In this document: one piece after another, positions 47,372 through 56,302 of the stretch | How positions within the stretch are numbered: position 1 is the stretch's first letter | Layout of the letters: every line of letters begins with the position of its first letter | Assembly: GCA_016712405.1 (NCBI GenBank) | Contig: JADJRD010000014.1 | Span: 620,001-684,000 of the forward strand | Reading direction: 5' to 3' | Origin: Cellvibrio sp. | GTDB lineage: Bacteria; Pseudomonadota; Gammaproteobacteria; Pseudomonadales; Cellvibrionaceae | DNA: 64,000 nt | Notes under the pieces: generated by a model | The model's input: only the letters and a program-made list of their open reading frames with translations | What the model was told of the DNA's origin: nothing | Databases searched by the model: none | Program-made: the position numbers and the translations under genes

Positions 47372-47401
47372 TTGACAGACCAACTGGTCTGTCGCTAGAT
47401 T
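47372..47401 (+). promoter_or_regulatory. Promoter of the MMPL operon, overlapped by an operator
   Basis: A perfect -35 TTGACA (47372-47377) and a -10 TAGATT (47396-47401) are 18 bases apart. The palindrome at 47374-47393 fills the spacer, the classic position for TetR-family repression. Confidence 0.6.
47374..47393. promoter_or_regulatory. TetR-type operator 1
   Basis: GACAGACCAACTGGTCTGTC has two perfect nine-base arms around AC. It shares the GACCAAnTGGTC-like core with operator 2. The likely ligand is the TetR-family protein encoded by the third gene of the same operon. Confidence 0.6.
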
Positions 47402-47411
47402 GGCGACCCCA

Positions 47412-47423
47412 GACCAATTGGTC
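47412..47423. promoter_or_regulatory. TetR-type operator 2
   Basis: GACCAATTGGTC is a perfect 12-base palindrome with the same core as operator 1. The centres are 34 bases apart. It lies downstream of the -10, near or just after the transcription start. Confidence 0.55.
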
Positions 47424-47460
47424 GGTGCCTGCAATTCAATCAAGACTCAAGGAGATCATC

Positions 47461-49797
47461 ATGGTCACACAATACGCTCGCTGGCTGATACGTTGGCGCT
47501 GGTTGGTGATGTTAGCAACTCTAGTGGTGGTTGGCTTCATCGCAAGTGGTATGCGCTTTCTGGAATTCACGACCGATTATCGTGCATTTTTTTCCCCGAG
47601 CAATCCGCAGTTACAAGCCTTTGAAACTATGCAGGATACCTACGCCAAAGCCGATAATGTGATGATGGTCATCACCCCCAAGGACGGAAACGTTTTTACC
47701 CCGCAAACCCTTGATTCGATTAAATGGCTGACGGAACAGGCTTGGCAAACACCATTTTCCAATCGTGTTGAATCCATTACTAATTTCCAGCATACCTCAG
47801 CTGTTGAAGACGATTTATTGGTGGAGGATTTAGTAGTTGATCCTTTTACACTAAACCAATCTGCTCTGGATAAAATTAAACAAATTGCTTTGGAGGAGCC
47901 TGCATTGCGCAAGCGATTAATTAATCCTGAAGCGACAGTCACCAGTGTCAACATTACGGTTCAGCTACCGGGAAAATCACTTCATGAAGTGCCAGAGGTG
48001 GCCAATTTCGCGCAAAAACTGGCTGATGAACTTCAAGCGCGAGATACCAATCTACGTGTAGATTTAACGGGCATTGTGATGATGAACAACACTTTCTCAA
48101 CGGAAGCAGAAGGTGATATGGCGACACTGGTGCCCATCATGTTCCTCATCATTATTGTCACTATAGGTTTGATGTTGCGCAGCATAGTGCCCGTCGTAGT
48201 AACCCTGTTGATTATTATGTTGTCGATTATTACGGGTATGGGTGCATTTGGGTGGACAGGTTTGAAAATGACCTCACCTTTAGCATCTGCTCCCACCATA
48301 ATTTTAACTATGGCAGTTGCGGATGCTGTGCATTTATTTATGAATTATATGGCAGGATTGCGCCAAGGCATGAACAAACAAGATGCCATGGTTGAAAGTA
48401 TTCGCATTAATTTCCAACCCGTATTTTTAACATCACTCACCACCGTGCTCGGTTTCATGAGCATGAATTTTACGGATGTACCACCTCTCGCTCATTTGGG
48501 TAATACAGTCGCAGTGGGTGTTGCAGCAGCTTGGTTGTTGAGTATGACTTTTTTACCGGCGCTCGCTGTGGTTTTGCCGATCAAGGCCAGAAAAATTGAT
48601 AACAACCAGCATCCTCTTTTTGATGTCTTATCCCGTTTTGTAAATAAACAACGCAAAGCCATTTTGTGGTTTTTTGGTGTGACCACTATTGCGGCTATTG
48701 CGTTAATTCCGCGCAACGAAATCAATGATGAATTCGTTAAATATTTTGATACTGAAGTGCCTTTCCGCCAGGCAACTGATTATGCGACCAGCACTTTACT
48801 TGGCCCTTACACTTTGGATATTTCAATTGAGTCAGGCGAGGAAAGTGGTATAGCCGAACCACAATTTTTACAAACGGTTGAAAATTTTGTTGAATTCGCC
48901 AAAACACAACCGGAAGTAAATCACGTCTTCACGTTAACGGACGTAATGAAACGCTTGAATCAAAATATGCATGGCGATGATAAAACCTATTATCGATTGC
49001 CGGAAGATCGAGAATTGGCGGCACAATATTTATTGATGTATGAAATGTCATTGCCTTTTGGCTTGGATCTCACCAATCAAATTAATTTGGAAAAAAGTGC
49101 CACTCGTGTGACTTTGTCGTTAGAAAATTTAAGTTCTGCGCAGCAGTTGCGATTGGAGACTATTTTTGCGGATTGGTTTACTGAGTATCATCCAGAAGTC
49201 AAGATTAGCCAAGCCAGTACGGCGCTCATATTCGCACACATAGGGCAGCGTAATGCCAGCAGCCAAACACTGGGTGTTTTTCTGTCGCTATTTGTGATTT
49301 CGCTCATTTTAATTTTTGCTTTTCGTTCATTAAAAATTGGATTGGTCAGCCTAATTCCCAATTTGGTGCCTGCGATAATTGCCTTTGGCATATGGGCAAT
49401 TATTGATGGACAAATTGGTATGACTGTCTCGGTTGTTGCCGGTGTAACACTGGGTATAGTGGTCGATGACACGATTCATTTTTTAAGTAAATATTTACGT
49501 GCAAGGCGAGAGCAGCATTTATCAGCGGAAGCGGCAGTGCATTATGCTTATTCGCAAGTGGGACAAGCATTGGTTGTTACTACGGTTGTCTTAATGGCAG
49601 GCTTCTCAATTTTATTGTTATCAAATTTCAAACTGAATTCGGATTTGGGATTCTTGTCATCTATGACCATCGGCATAGCCTTGTTGTTAGATCTGTTATT
49701 GTTACCTGCATTGTTAATTACTCTCGAAGGAGCCAAAAAAAATGTTACTGAAGAAACCGCTGCAATTGATGACGATATTGAGTCTAGTGCTGCTTAG
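47461..49797 (+). CDS. MMPL/RND superfamily transporter
   Basis: The ATG at 47461 has a strong ribosome-binding site (AAGGAGAT). The 778-residue protein has the two-fold RND layout: a helix (about 15-35), a periplasmic domain, five or six helices (about 215-380), then the same again (second domain about 420-600, helices 610-760). The sterol-sensing-like motif with Asp in the fourth helix (TMAVADAVHLFMNY and GIVVDDTIHFLSKY) marks proton-coupled MMPL exporters. It probably moves a lipid or other hydrophobic molecule; co-encoded LolA-like and barrel proteins support that. It is under TetR-type control. Confidence 0.9.
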   Translation: MVTQYARWLIRWRWLVMLATLVVVGFIASGMRFLEFTTDYRAFFSPSNPQLQAFETMQDTYAKADNVMMVITPKDGNVFTPQTLDSIKWLTEQAWQTPFSNRVESITNFQHTSAVEDDLLVEDLVVDPFTLNQSALDKIKQIALEEPALRKRLINPEATVTSVNITVQLPGKSLHEVPEVANFAQKLADELQARDTNLRVDLTGIVMMNNTFSTEAEGDMATLVPIMFLIIIVTIGLMLRSIVPVVVTLLIIMLSIITGMGAFGWTGLKMTSPLASAPTIILTMAVADAVHLFMNYMAGLRQGMNKQDAMVESIRINFQPVFLTSLTTVLGFMSMNFTDVPPLAHLGNTVAVGVAAAWLLSMTFLPALAVVLPIKARKIDNNQHPLFDVLSRFVNKQRKAILWFFGVTTIAAIALIPRNEINDEFVKYFDTEVPFRQATDYATSTLLGPYTLDISIESGEESGIAEPQFLQTVENFVEFAKTQPEVNHVFTLTDVMKRLNQNMHGDDKTYYRLPEDRELAAQYLLMYEMSLPFGLDLTNQINLEKSATRVTLSLENLSSAQQLRLETIFADWFTEYHPEVKISQASTALIFAHIGQRNASSQTLGVFLSLFVISLILIFAFRSLKIGLVSLIPNLVPAIIAFGIWAIIDGQIGMTVSVVAGVTLGIVVDDTIHFLSKYLRARREQHLSAEAAVHYAYSQVGQALVVTTVVLMAGFSILLLSNFKLNSDLGFLSSMTIGIALLLDLLLLPALLITLEGAKKNVTEETAAIDDDIESSAA

Positions 49798-50542
49798 TGT
49801 TGTTAACCTGGCATCCGCTGAGGATGCCAAAACAAAAGGCTTGGCTATAGCAACAGAGGCTAATGCACGTGATACAGGCTGGAAAGACTCCACGGCTTCT
49901 ATGCATATGGTATTGATTAATGCTAAAGGGCAAAAAACCCAGCGTGAATTACGTTTGCAATCACTCGAAGGTGTGAATGATGGCGATAAAAGTTTAACAG
50001 TGTTTGATTCGCCTAAAGATGTTCAAGGCACGGCGTTTTTATCTTTTTCTCATGCTGTGACTCCTGATGAGCAATGGCTATATTTGCCAGCTTTAAAACG
50101 CGTAAAACGTATTTCTTCTGCCAATAAATCCGGTTCTTTTATGGGTAGTGAATTTGCATTTGAAGATTTGAGTTCAAATGAAATTGAGAAATATTCTTAT
50201 GAGTACTTGAGGGATGAGTTAGTGGATGGGCAGGAATGTTATGTGGTACGGAATTTCCCGGAATACGAACATTCAGGTTACAAACATCGTGATGTTTGGA
50301 TTGATAAATTGCACTATCGTACACTCAAGGTGGAATATTTCGACAGAAAGGGTAGTTTGTTAAAAACACTGACTCAGAAAAACTTTCAGATCTATCTTGG
50401 AAAATATTGGCGAGCGGATCATTTTGTTATGGTGAATCATTTAACTCATAAATCTACTGAGTTGACTTGGAAGGATTATCAATTTCAAACCGGTTTAACG
50501 GACGTAGATTTTAATTGTAATAGTTTGATGCGTACAAAATAA
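49742..50542 (+). CDS. Outer membrane lipoprotein-sorting protein (LolA-like fold)
   Basis: The signal peptide ends in VNLASAED. The mature part has the LolA/LolB-like half-barrel pattern used by proteins paired with MMPL exporters: STASMHMVLINAKGQKTQRELRLQ, WLYLPALKRVKRISSANKSGSFMGSEFAFEDL, then YVVRNFPEYEHSGYKHRDVWID. It is expected to carry a hydrophobic molecule across the periplasm. It overlaps the mmpL end by 56 bases in another frame, an unusually long overlap that implies coupled translation. Confidence 0.85.
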   Translation: MLLKKPLQLMTILSLVLLSVVNLASAEDAKTKGLAIATEANARDTGWKDSTASMHMVLINAKGQKTQRELRLQSLEGVNDGDKSLTVFDSPKDVQGTAFLSFSHAVTPDEQWLYLPALKRVKRISSANKSGSFMGSEFAFEDLSSNEIEKYSYEYLRDELVDGQECYVVRNFPEYEHSGYKHRDVWIDKLHYRTLKVEYFDRKGSLLKTLTQKNFQIYLGKYWRADHFVMVNHLTHKSTELTWKDYQFQTGLTDVDFNCNSLMRTK

Positions 50543-50551
50543 GAGGTGCTT

Positions 50552-51154
50552 ATGTTTGTTTGTCCTCCCCCTGAAAATACCCGTATGCGAATTCTGGAAG
50601 CCGCTTACGAAGAGATGTATGTCAATGGTTTTCAGGGGTTGCGCATTGAGGCGATTTTGCAAAAAACTCAATTGGCGAAAGGTGCACTTTACCATTACTT
50701 CCCCAGCAAATTATCAATAGGCTATGCCGTGGTGGACGAAATTGTATTAGGGCATTTTTTGCAGGTCTGGCAAGAATTTTTAAAGCCGGGCGAAGATCCC
50801 CTTCAGGGCATGAAAAATGTATTTATGTGGAAGGCGGAATTCTATCAAACCGAAAAGATATTCAATGGATGCCCTTGCAATAATCTTATTCAGGAAATGG
50901 CCGCAATCGATGATGGATTTAAGCAGCGATTACAGAATGTCATGATGACTATTCATCAAACGGTTTGTCAGGCATTAATAGAAGGGCAGTCGAATGGATT
51001 TGTTAAAAAAGACATTGACCCCAATAGCACTACACTATTTTTATTTAGCAGTTATCAAGGCATTATGGGAACCGCAAAATGTATGCAGGCACCGAACATG
51101 CTCAAGCAATTATTTTCTACGCTAAATTCCTATTTGGATACTTTGCGTCCTTAA
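50552..51154 (+). CDS. TetR/AcrR family transcriptional regulator
   Basis: This 200-residue protein has an N-terminal helix-turn-helix (RMRILEAAYEEMYVNGFQGLRIEAILQKTQLAKGALYHYFPSK is the family pattern; key residues KGALYHYF). The C-terminal ligand-binding domain contains CPCNNLIQEMAAIDDGF, like the regulators grouped with NemR-type C-terminal domains. The ATG at 50552 has AGAGG upstream; an earlier GTG is less likely. It is third in the MMPL operon and the obvious candidate to bind the two operators upstream of mmpL, giving autorepression. Confidence 0.88.
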   Translation: MFVCPPPENTRMRILEAAYEEMYVNGFQGLRIEAILQKTQLAKGALYHYFPSKLSIGYAVVDEIVLGHFLQVWQEFLKPGEDPLQGMKNVFMWKAEFYQTEKIFNGCPCNNLIQEMAAIDDGFKQRLQNVMMTIHQTVCQALIEGQSNGFVKKDIDPNSTTLFLFSSYQGIMGTAKCMQAPNMLKQLFSTLNSYLDTLRP

Positions 51155-51205
51155 TTTTAATCCTGAAACTTTCTATTACTGTCTAGATTCCGGCAGATTT
51201 TTACC

Positions 51206-52405
51206 ATGAAAAAATATTACCTTCTGTTTTTATTGAGTGCCATGATTCAGGCTCCTGTTTGGGCGCTGGATTTTAGAGGTTCGCTAGGTGTTGAGGCTCG
51301 GTATTTTATGTATGACAACGAGGTTCAACCATCCTTGTTTGTTGAGCCTGAATGGTATTGGCAAAATGAGCAATCCAATAGTTCAATCACCTTTAAACCT
51401 TTTGCGAGATGGGATGAAACCGATCAAGAGAGATCGCATCAGGATATTCGTGAATTGTTTTTTCAATATGCAAGTGATCAATTTGAATTGCTTGTTGGTA
51501 TCAATAAAATTTACTGGGGTGTGACTGAAAGCCAGCATCTAGTCGATGTAATTAATCAAACCGATTATCTTGAAGGCTTTGATGGCGAGGATAAACTCGG
51601 CCAGCCGATGATTCAATTCACCTCGATTCGCGATTGGGGTGTGATGGATTTTTTTGTGTTACCTTATTTTCGTGAGCGTGAATATGCAGGGGATGACGGG
51701 CATTTTAATTTCGAGCAAAAATTAGGGGCTCAGCTATTTCACGCACAAGTAAATGATGCGGTTTATGAATCAAAAGATGAAAAACAGCATCTCGATGTGG
51801 CTTTTCGTTACAGTCACAGCTTGGGTAATTGGGATTTTGGGTTGAGTTATTTCGATGGTACCCAGCGCAATCCTTATTTGAATTTTTCTAATCCGAATCC
51901 ATCAACAGAAGAAATTTCCATCACTCCCTATTACGCTCAAATGCAACAATTTGGTGTTGATCTGCAAGCTACCTTAGGCGCTTGGTTGTGGAAAGCCGAA
52001 ATTATTTCGCGATCAGTAATGGATGATCAATACACTGCCACTACGGCGGGATTTGAATACACATTTTATGGCGTAAATGAATCGGGTGCGGATTTAGGTT
52101 TGTTATTCGAATTAAATCAAAATGACGATGAGCAGCTTGCACAATCTGCAGCACAAAACGATTTATTTATCGGTGGGCGATACACCTGGAATGACGAACA
52201 GAGCAGTGAAATATTGTTCGGTATCTCACAAGATTTGGAAAACGCTAGCAGCTATGCCGCTAAGATAGAGGCCAGTCGCCGCATCGGCGATAATTACAAG
52301 TTCACCGTGGATTCCTGGTTTTTCAATTCTGATTCTATTACAGATCCGTTGTTTGGTATTAAGAATGAGGACTTTGTACAGCTGGCGGTAGAGTATTATT
52401 TTTGA
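51206..52405 (+). CDS. Putative outer-membrane beta-barrel protein
   Basis: This 399-residue protein has a signal peptide ending in PVWALD. Many short amphipathic strands with aromatic belts follow (FRGSLGVEARYFMYD, FKPFARWDET, LFFQYASDQFELLVG), and the terminal strand ends in aromatic YYF, as needed for BamA-dependent insertion. I do not recognise a named family; similar DUF1302-type barrels accompany MMPL exporters. It follows the TetR gene by 51 bases and is probably the outer-membrane exit or uptake component of this lipid-transport set. That role is inference. Confidence 0.65.
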   Translation: MKKYYLLFLLSAMIQAPVWALDFRGSLGVEARYFMYDNEVQPSLFVEPEWYWQNEQSNSSITFKPFARWDETDQERSHQDIRELFFQYASDQFELLVGINKIYWGVTESQHLVDVINQTDYLEGFDGEDKLGQPMIQFTSIRDWGVMDFFVLPYFREREYAGDDGHFNFEQKLGAQLFHAQVNDAVYESKDEKQHLDVAFRYSHSLGNWDFGLSYFDGTQRNPYLNFSNPNPSTEEISITPYYAQMQQFGVDLQATLGAWLWKAEIISRSVMDDQYTATTAGFEYTFYGVNESGADLGLLFELNQNDDEQLAQSAAQNDLFIGGRYTWNDEQSSEILFGISQDLENASSYAAKIEASRRIGDNYKFTVDSWFFNSDSITDPLFGIKNEDFVQLAVEYYF

Positions 52406-52411
52406 ATGCCG

Positions 52412-53941
52412 CTATAGTTTGAATTCTATTAACGGCAAATCTTTTGGATTCTGTGTGCTTTCGGGTGGGGTCGTTGCTTTGGGTTTATCCAGTGGAACTA
52501 ATTCAAACACGCTGTTGGATAACTTTTTCTCCTTGGTTTGTTCAGTTTTGGCTTCTTTAGCAACTTGTGCCTGTGCTTCAGCATTTTCTTTTTGTTTTGA
52601 TTTGATTTGATCAATGAGTCGACGGCATTTTTCAGCTTGCACTTCCATTTTTGGCATAAGCTCCAAACATTCGGTAAGCAATTCGTAGGCTTTTACTAAC
52701 TCCACAAAATCCGGGTAGAGTTTGTGCATGCCGTTAAGTAATTTGACAGCCAGTTTTAAATCACCTTTTTGTTTGTGTAAATCGGCCAATTGCAAGCGCA
52801 TAGCGGGATTATTCGGAATGTAATCGGGCGCTACAACCAGAATTTGCTTATAAATCACGGTGAGGCGATCAAAACGTTTTTGTTGAAGCGTAAAGTGCAA
52901 ATAGGTCAGTGCAAAATCTTCCATTAATGCCGATTTTTTGCAGAAATAAATTAAATCAAAATATTTATCGAAAAATTGTTTTTCTAGCGGGAATTGTTTA
53001 AATGCTTTGTGATACAGGTTAACTAAATTCTCGTAATGACCTTCTTTTAAACTCACATCCATTCTTGCCAGTATCCGATCGATATCTGTGCGTGTGTCCT
53101 CATCATCTTCATGGCTGGCGCGCGCCACAAAACCCAGTTCGCGTTGATATTGAAACAGCATATAACCCATGATGTGAAATATCACAATGTAGTAATAGTT
53201 AGAGACGATAGATTGCAAAAAATAAGTCCCCGCGGGAAATACCGCGTTGATCATTTCTTGTAAAACGGCGACAGAGCTCATCATGATTAAAATAAATCCC
53301 ATAAGTAAGCCGTAAGGTAAACCTATGGTGGTAATTAAACCTATGGCCGCAACAGGGTTTAGGGCTTCAAAAAAACTGGCGGTTTGTGCAAAACGAATTA
53401 GCATCGCCGGAAAACAAACAATGGCTAAAAATCCAACAATGCCTCCTGCAGTAACACCTAAAAAGTAAGCTGAAGCAGCAACACTGGCTGATAAAATAAC
53501 TGTCAAAATAATTAATTGCAGCAGTAAAATTATTCCGCCTTCATAAGCGTCAGTAATGTCCGGTGCGGACATTTCGCCTTCCGCTGTTTTTTCCAAACAG
53601 CGGAAGCTGTATTTCAATATGGCACCCGCTGCAATCAATCCCAAGACTAAAGTAAAAATCCAATATAATTTGATGGCGATTGCACTCAGTAATGCGGTAC
53701 CAATAATCAAACTGATGGTTGAGGAATTCATGGGATATTTAAATGCTTCCTGTAAGCGCCGCCAAAAAGGCACAAACGAGTTGGCAGAGACTAATTCCTC
53801 CATAGGTGCACTACAATGAATACAATGAATTGCTCCTCGATGAGCGGCATCATCGTCAGTGCATTTATCACAAACATGCAGTTGACATTGCGCGCAAAAA
53901 TAAGTCGCGCCGCTTAATGGATGATATTTACAGTAATCCAT
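52412..53941 (-). CDS. B-box-type zinc finger / membrane / TPR protein
   Basis: The 509-residue protein starts with a Cys/His zinc ribbon (CKYHPLSGATYFCAQCQLHVCDKC, later CIHCSAP). About five or six membrane helices follow (80-260). A helical TPR-like region comes next (HYENLVNLYHKAFKQFPLEKQFFDKY, NPAMRLQLADLHKQKGDLKLAVKLL), then a Lys/Glu/Gln-rich tail. Its start overlaps the rhomboid gene by 14 bases, so they are co-translated. The zinc ribbon and TPR could recruit partners to the rhomboid. No function is known. Confidence 0.7.
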   Translation of the reverse strand: MDYCKYHPLSGATYFCAQCQLHVCDKCTDDDAAHRGAIHCIHCSAPMEELVSANSFVPFWRRLQEAFKYPMNSSTISLIIGTALLSAIAIKLYWIFTLVLGLIAAGAILKYSFRCLEKTAEGEMSAPDITDAYEGGIILLLQLIILTVILSASVAASAYFLGVTAGGIVGFLAIVCFPAMLIRFAQTASFFEALNPVAAIGLITTIGLPYGLLMGFILIMMSSVAVLQEMINAVFPAGTYFLQSIVSNYYYIVIFHIMGYMLFQYQRELGFVARASHEDDEDTRTDIDRILARMDVSLKEGHYENLVNLYHKAFKQFPLEKQFFDKYFDLIYFCKKSALMEDFALTYLHFTLQQKRFDRLTVIYKQILVVAPDYIPNNPAMRLQLADLHKQKGDLKLAVKLLNGMHKLYPDFVELVKAYELLTECLELMPKMEVQAEKCRRLIDQIKSKQKENAEAQAQVAKEAKTEQTKEKKLSNSVFELVPLDKPKATTPPESTQNPKDLPLIEFKL

Positions 53942-55370
53942 TTTCTGCTGTTCCTGATAAGTTCAATGCTAAATTTTCGTAATGCGTTTTTTTGGCATTA
54001 TCTCGTATTAAAGAAAAGGCTCGCGCTAATTTTGTCGCTAGAACATTCATGCTGGAATTTTTTACATTGCGGCTTTGCAATAGTTCAAATAGCTGTTCGG
54101 CGGCTTTGGGGTTATCAACGGAGGTTAATTGTATGGCGACTTTCATGGCAGAAAGATCGTCAATTTTTGAAAGTACTTGTGGATTTTCAATCAGAATTGC
54201 ATTGAGTTTTTTCAGGTCTGGATTAGATAAACGTTGGAGGTTGCACAAATCCAGTGTGGCTTGATCAAACTTGTCTCCACGGGATATTTTTAAAATGTTG
54301 TAACGAATGATACCCAAATCAAAATCAAGTCCTTGTTCTTTAATCAATAGATCAACTTTTTCCAGAGCTTTTTCAAAGCGAAATTTTTCCAGTGCGTCAT
54401 AAATTTCAGCGAGATCTTTTTGTCTGGGATTCACTTTTTGATCTTCTTCAATATAAGCGCGATTTAGCATATTGCGATTAAAAATCAAAGCGCCGCCAAT
54501 TAATAAAGCACCTGTGACAAAACCACCGGCATGCGCCATAAAAGCAACATTGGATTCGGTATCCTGATAAAAACTGTAAACTTCTTTGCCAATATAAAAT
54601 GGCAAAATTAACAAAGCGGGTGCTCTGAAATAACCCACAAAAAAGAATAACCAATAAAAAAATTCAATTTTTTTGAATCGAAATACTGCTAGATACATGG
54701 CCATAACACCAGAAATAGCACCCGAAGCTCCAATCAACGGAGTGTGACTGTCCCAGTTAGATGCAACTTGGGCAAAACCTGCTCCTATCCCTGACAGCAA
54801 ATAAAATGCTAAAAATCGCCAATGGCCAATCGCCGCTTCAACCGCAAAGCCGCAAATAATCAAAAAGAACATATTGCCAAGCAGGTGATCCAAACTGCCG
54901 TGTAAAAACTGGTGTGTGATGAAATCGCTGATGCTCAAATTGTTTGCAATCAAGCCATTTGAAATTGAGCTGATGGTTTTTACCACCGCATTAATTCGTG
55001 CGCGTTCAGGTGCCCAAATATCATGGTCATCCGGTAAAAAATATTCACGGGAATTATGTTCAAGGTAGATGTAAAAATCTTCGCGTAATAACAGGTCTTG
55101 AATAATTTCGTCATATTCTTCTTCAGCATAAGCTTCGCGATAATGCGCTAATAATTCCGTTTCTTTTTCTTCTGCCAAATATTTTTCGAAGGCAGGCCAT
55201 TCTTTATCAAAAAATTCATGAGTTTGATAGCTCACGGCGACATCCATGAGCTTGACCATATCGCGAGACTGGTAAAGAAAAAAGGTGAGAACATTCAGTA
55301 AAACGATAAGAAACAAGACTACTGGTGCATGTTTCCAGTCAAACTGCTTTTCCGTGGGGACTATGATCAT
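53928..55370 (-). CDS. Rhomboid family intramembrane serine protease
   Basis: This 480-residue protein has the rhomboid catalytic core: H157 and N166 in HGSLDHLLGNMFF, nucleophile S216 in GASGAISG, and H280 in MAHAGGF. An extra N-terminal helix precedes a soluble Glu-rich periplasmic or cytoplasmic domain (about 35-145). A helical C-terminal region after residue 300 is predicted cytoplasmic. It cleaves membrane proteins within the bilayer; the substrate is unknown. It overlaps the TPR-protein gene by 14 bases. Confidence 0.9.
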   Translation of the reverse strand: MIIVPTEKQFDWKHAPVVLFLIVLLNVLTFFLYQSRDMVKLMDVAVSYQTHEFFDKEWPAFEKYLAEEKETELLAHYREAYAEEEYDEIIQDLLLREDFYIYLEHNSREYFLPDDHDIWAPERARINAVVKTISSISNGLIANNLSISDFITHQFLHGSLDHLLGNMFFLIICGFAVEAAIGHWRFLAFYLLSGIGAGFAQVASNWDSHTPLIGASGAISGVMAMYLAVFRFKKIEFFYWLFFFVGYFRAPALLILPFYIGKEVYSFYQDTESNVAFMAHAGGFVTGALLIGGALIFNRNMLNRAYIEEDQKVNPRQKDLAEIYDALEKFRFEKALEKVDLLIKEQGLDFDLGIIRYNILKISRGDKFDQATLDLCNLQRLSNPDLKKLNAILIENPQVLSKIDDLSAMKVAIQLTSVDNPKAAEQLFELLQSRNVKNSSMNVLATKLARAFSLIRDNAKKTHYENLALNLSGTAENGLL

Positions 55371-55755
55371 CGACTTATTAACCCTGTTTGAATTATTTGA
55401 TCCTGTAAAAGATGCTGAATGTTAAAGGGTTAATCGCCCCCCCTGCAAATGTTGATCAAGAGGCTTTATCAACCTGAATACCCAAAGAAGGCTTGCCAGG
55501 TCGTTTTTTCTCCAGTATCTTTCGCGGCAGCTCGTTTTTTGCACCCCTCTTAGCTCCTTTCCTTCTAAAAAACTTCATTTTTCAATCCGAAATAATTGCA
55601 CACTTAATGTTTTACTTTAAGTTGCTGCTCTATCTGTTTGTTATATATCTGATTGCCTTCTGGTTCATTGCTATCAATGAGCATTTTCTCTGAGTTTTAC
55701 CTCACTTTTCCCCGATATTCCCCTGATTTTTGTGACTTTTTTATTTTTTGTTCGC
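55371..55755. other. Long gap between the rhomboid gene and the dcw promoter
   Basis: The 385 bases are T-rich on the plus strand. No convincing gene, RNA or repeat was seen. A short open frame (55493-55693) has a hydrophobic, low-complexity product and no family pattern, so it is not called. The promoter of the rhomboid gene should lie in the left part. Confidence 0.5.
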
Positions 55756-55783
55756 TTGACTTTGCACTTTGCGGATTTATAGT
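55756..55783 (+). promoter_or_regulatory. mraZ (dcw cluster) promoter
   Basis: TTGACT (55756-55761) and TATAGT (55778-55783) are 16 bases apart and directly precede the MraZ boxes. This is the main candidate promoter for the division and cell-wall cluster. Confidence 0.65.
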
Positions 55784-55790
55784 GAGCATC

Positions 55791-55826
55791 GTGGGAAAAA
55801 GTGGATAAATGTGGATTTTTGTGGAA
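55791..55826 (+). promoter_or_regulatory. MraZ-binding boxes: four direct repeats with 10-base period
   Basis: GTGGGA, GTGGAT, GTGGAT and GTGGAA begin at 55791, 55801, 55811 and 55821, once per helical turn. MraZ is known to bind TGGGN direct repeats with 10-base spacing upstream of its own gene. Four units just after the start site fit autoregulation of the dcw cluster. Confidence 0.75.
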
Positions 55827-55850
55827 ATAATTCTTCTAAAGTGGTGATTT

Positions 55851-56291
55851 GTGTTTACAGGTAGTCATTCCATCAGCATGGACCCCAAGGGTCGCATGGC
55901 CGTACCTTCGCGGATTCGCGATGAGTTGGTCGAGCTTTGTGCTGGTCGTTTGTGGCTGACGGCGCATATGCAGGAAAAATGCTTGTTGGTCTACCCCGAG
56001 CCTGAGTGGCAGCAAATACTGCCGAAAATCCAATCGTTACCCACTATTCACCCGGAAGTTAGACGCATCCAACGCTTGTTCATCGGTCAGGCAGTAAAAC
56101 TGGAGATGGATTCAAGTGGGCGCATTCTGGTTCCTCCCACGCTGCGCGAATTTGCGCATCTCGATAAAAAACTCATGTTGGTAGGTTTAGGCAACAAGCT
56201 TGAGCTTTGGTCTGAAGATGACTGGTATCAGCTTCTGGATCAGCCTGCTCAGGGCGATATGCCTGCCGAATTACAATCCTTGTCCTTTTAA
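55851..56291 (+). CDS. mraZ: Transcriptional regulator MraZ
   Basis: This 146-residue protein has two SpoVT/AbrB-like repeats: ISMDPKGRMAVPSRIRDEL (residues 8-26) and LEMDSSGRILVPPTLREFA (about 82-100). It forms rings that bind the repeats upstream and represses the dcw cluster. The start codon is GTG (MFTGSHSI). It is the first gene of the cluster and lies 11 bases before rsmH. Confidence 0.96.
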   Translation: MFTGSHSISMDPKGRMAVPSRIRDELVELCAGRLWLTAHMQEKCLLVYPEPEWQQILPKIQSLPTIHPEVRRIQRLFIGQAVKLEMDSSGRILVPPTLREFAHLDKKLMLVGLGNKLELWSEDDWYQLLDQPAQGDMPAELQSLSF

Positions 56292-56302
56292 CAGGAGCTG
56301 GC

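Noticed and set aside
47257..47460. N-terminal extension of the MMPL protein to 47257
   Set aside because: It covers a palindromic repeat, the promoter and both operators. The ATG at 47461 has a strong ribosome-binding site and begins at the first helix.
55493..55693. Small open frame of 66 codons before mraZ
   Set aside because: Hydrophobic, Phe-rich product with no clear ribosome-binding site or family pattern, in a T-rich gap; likely chance.
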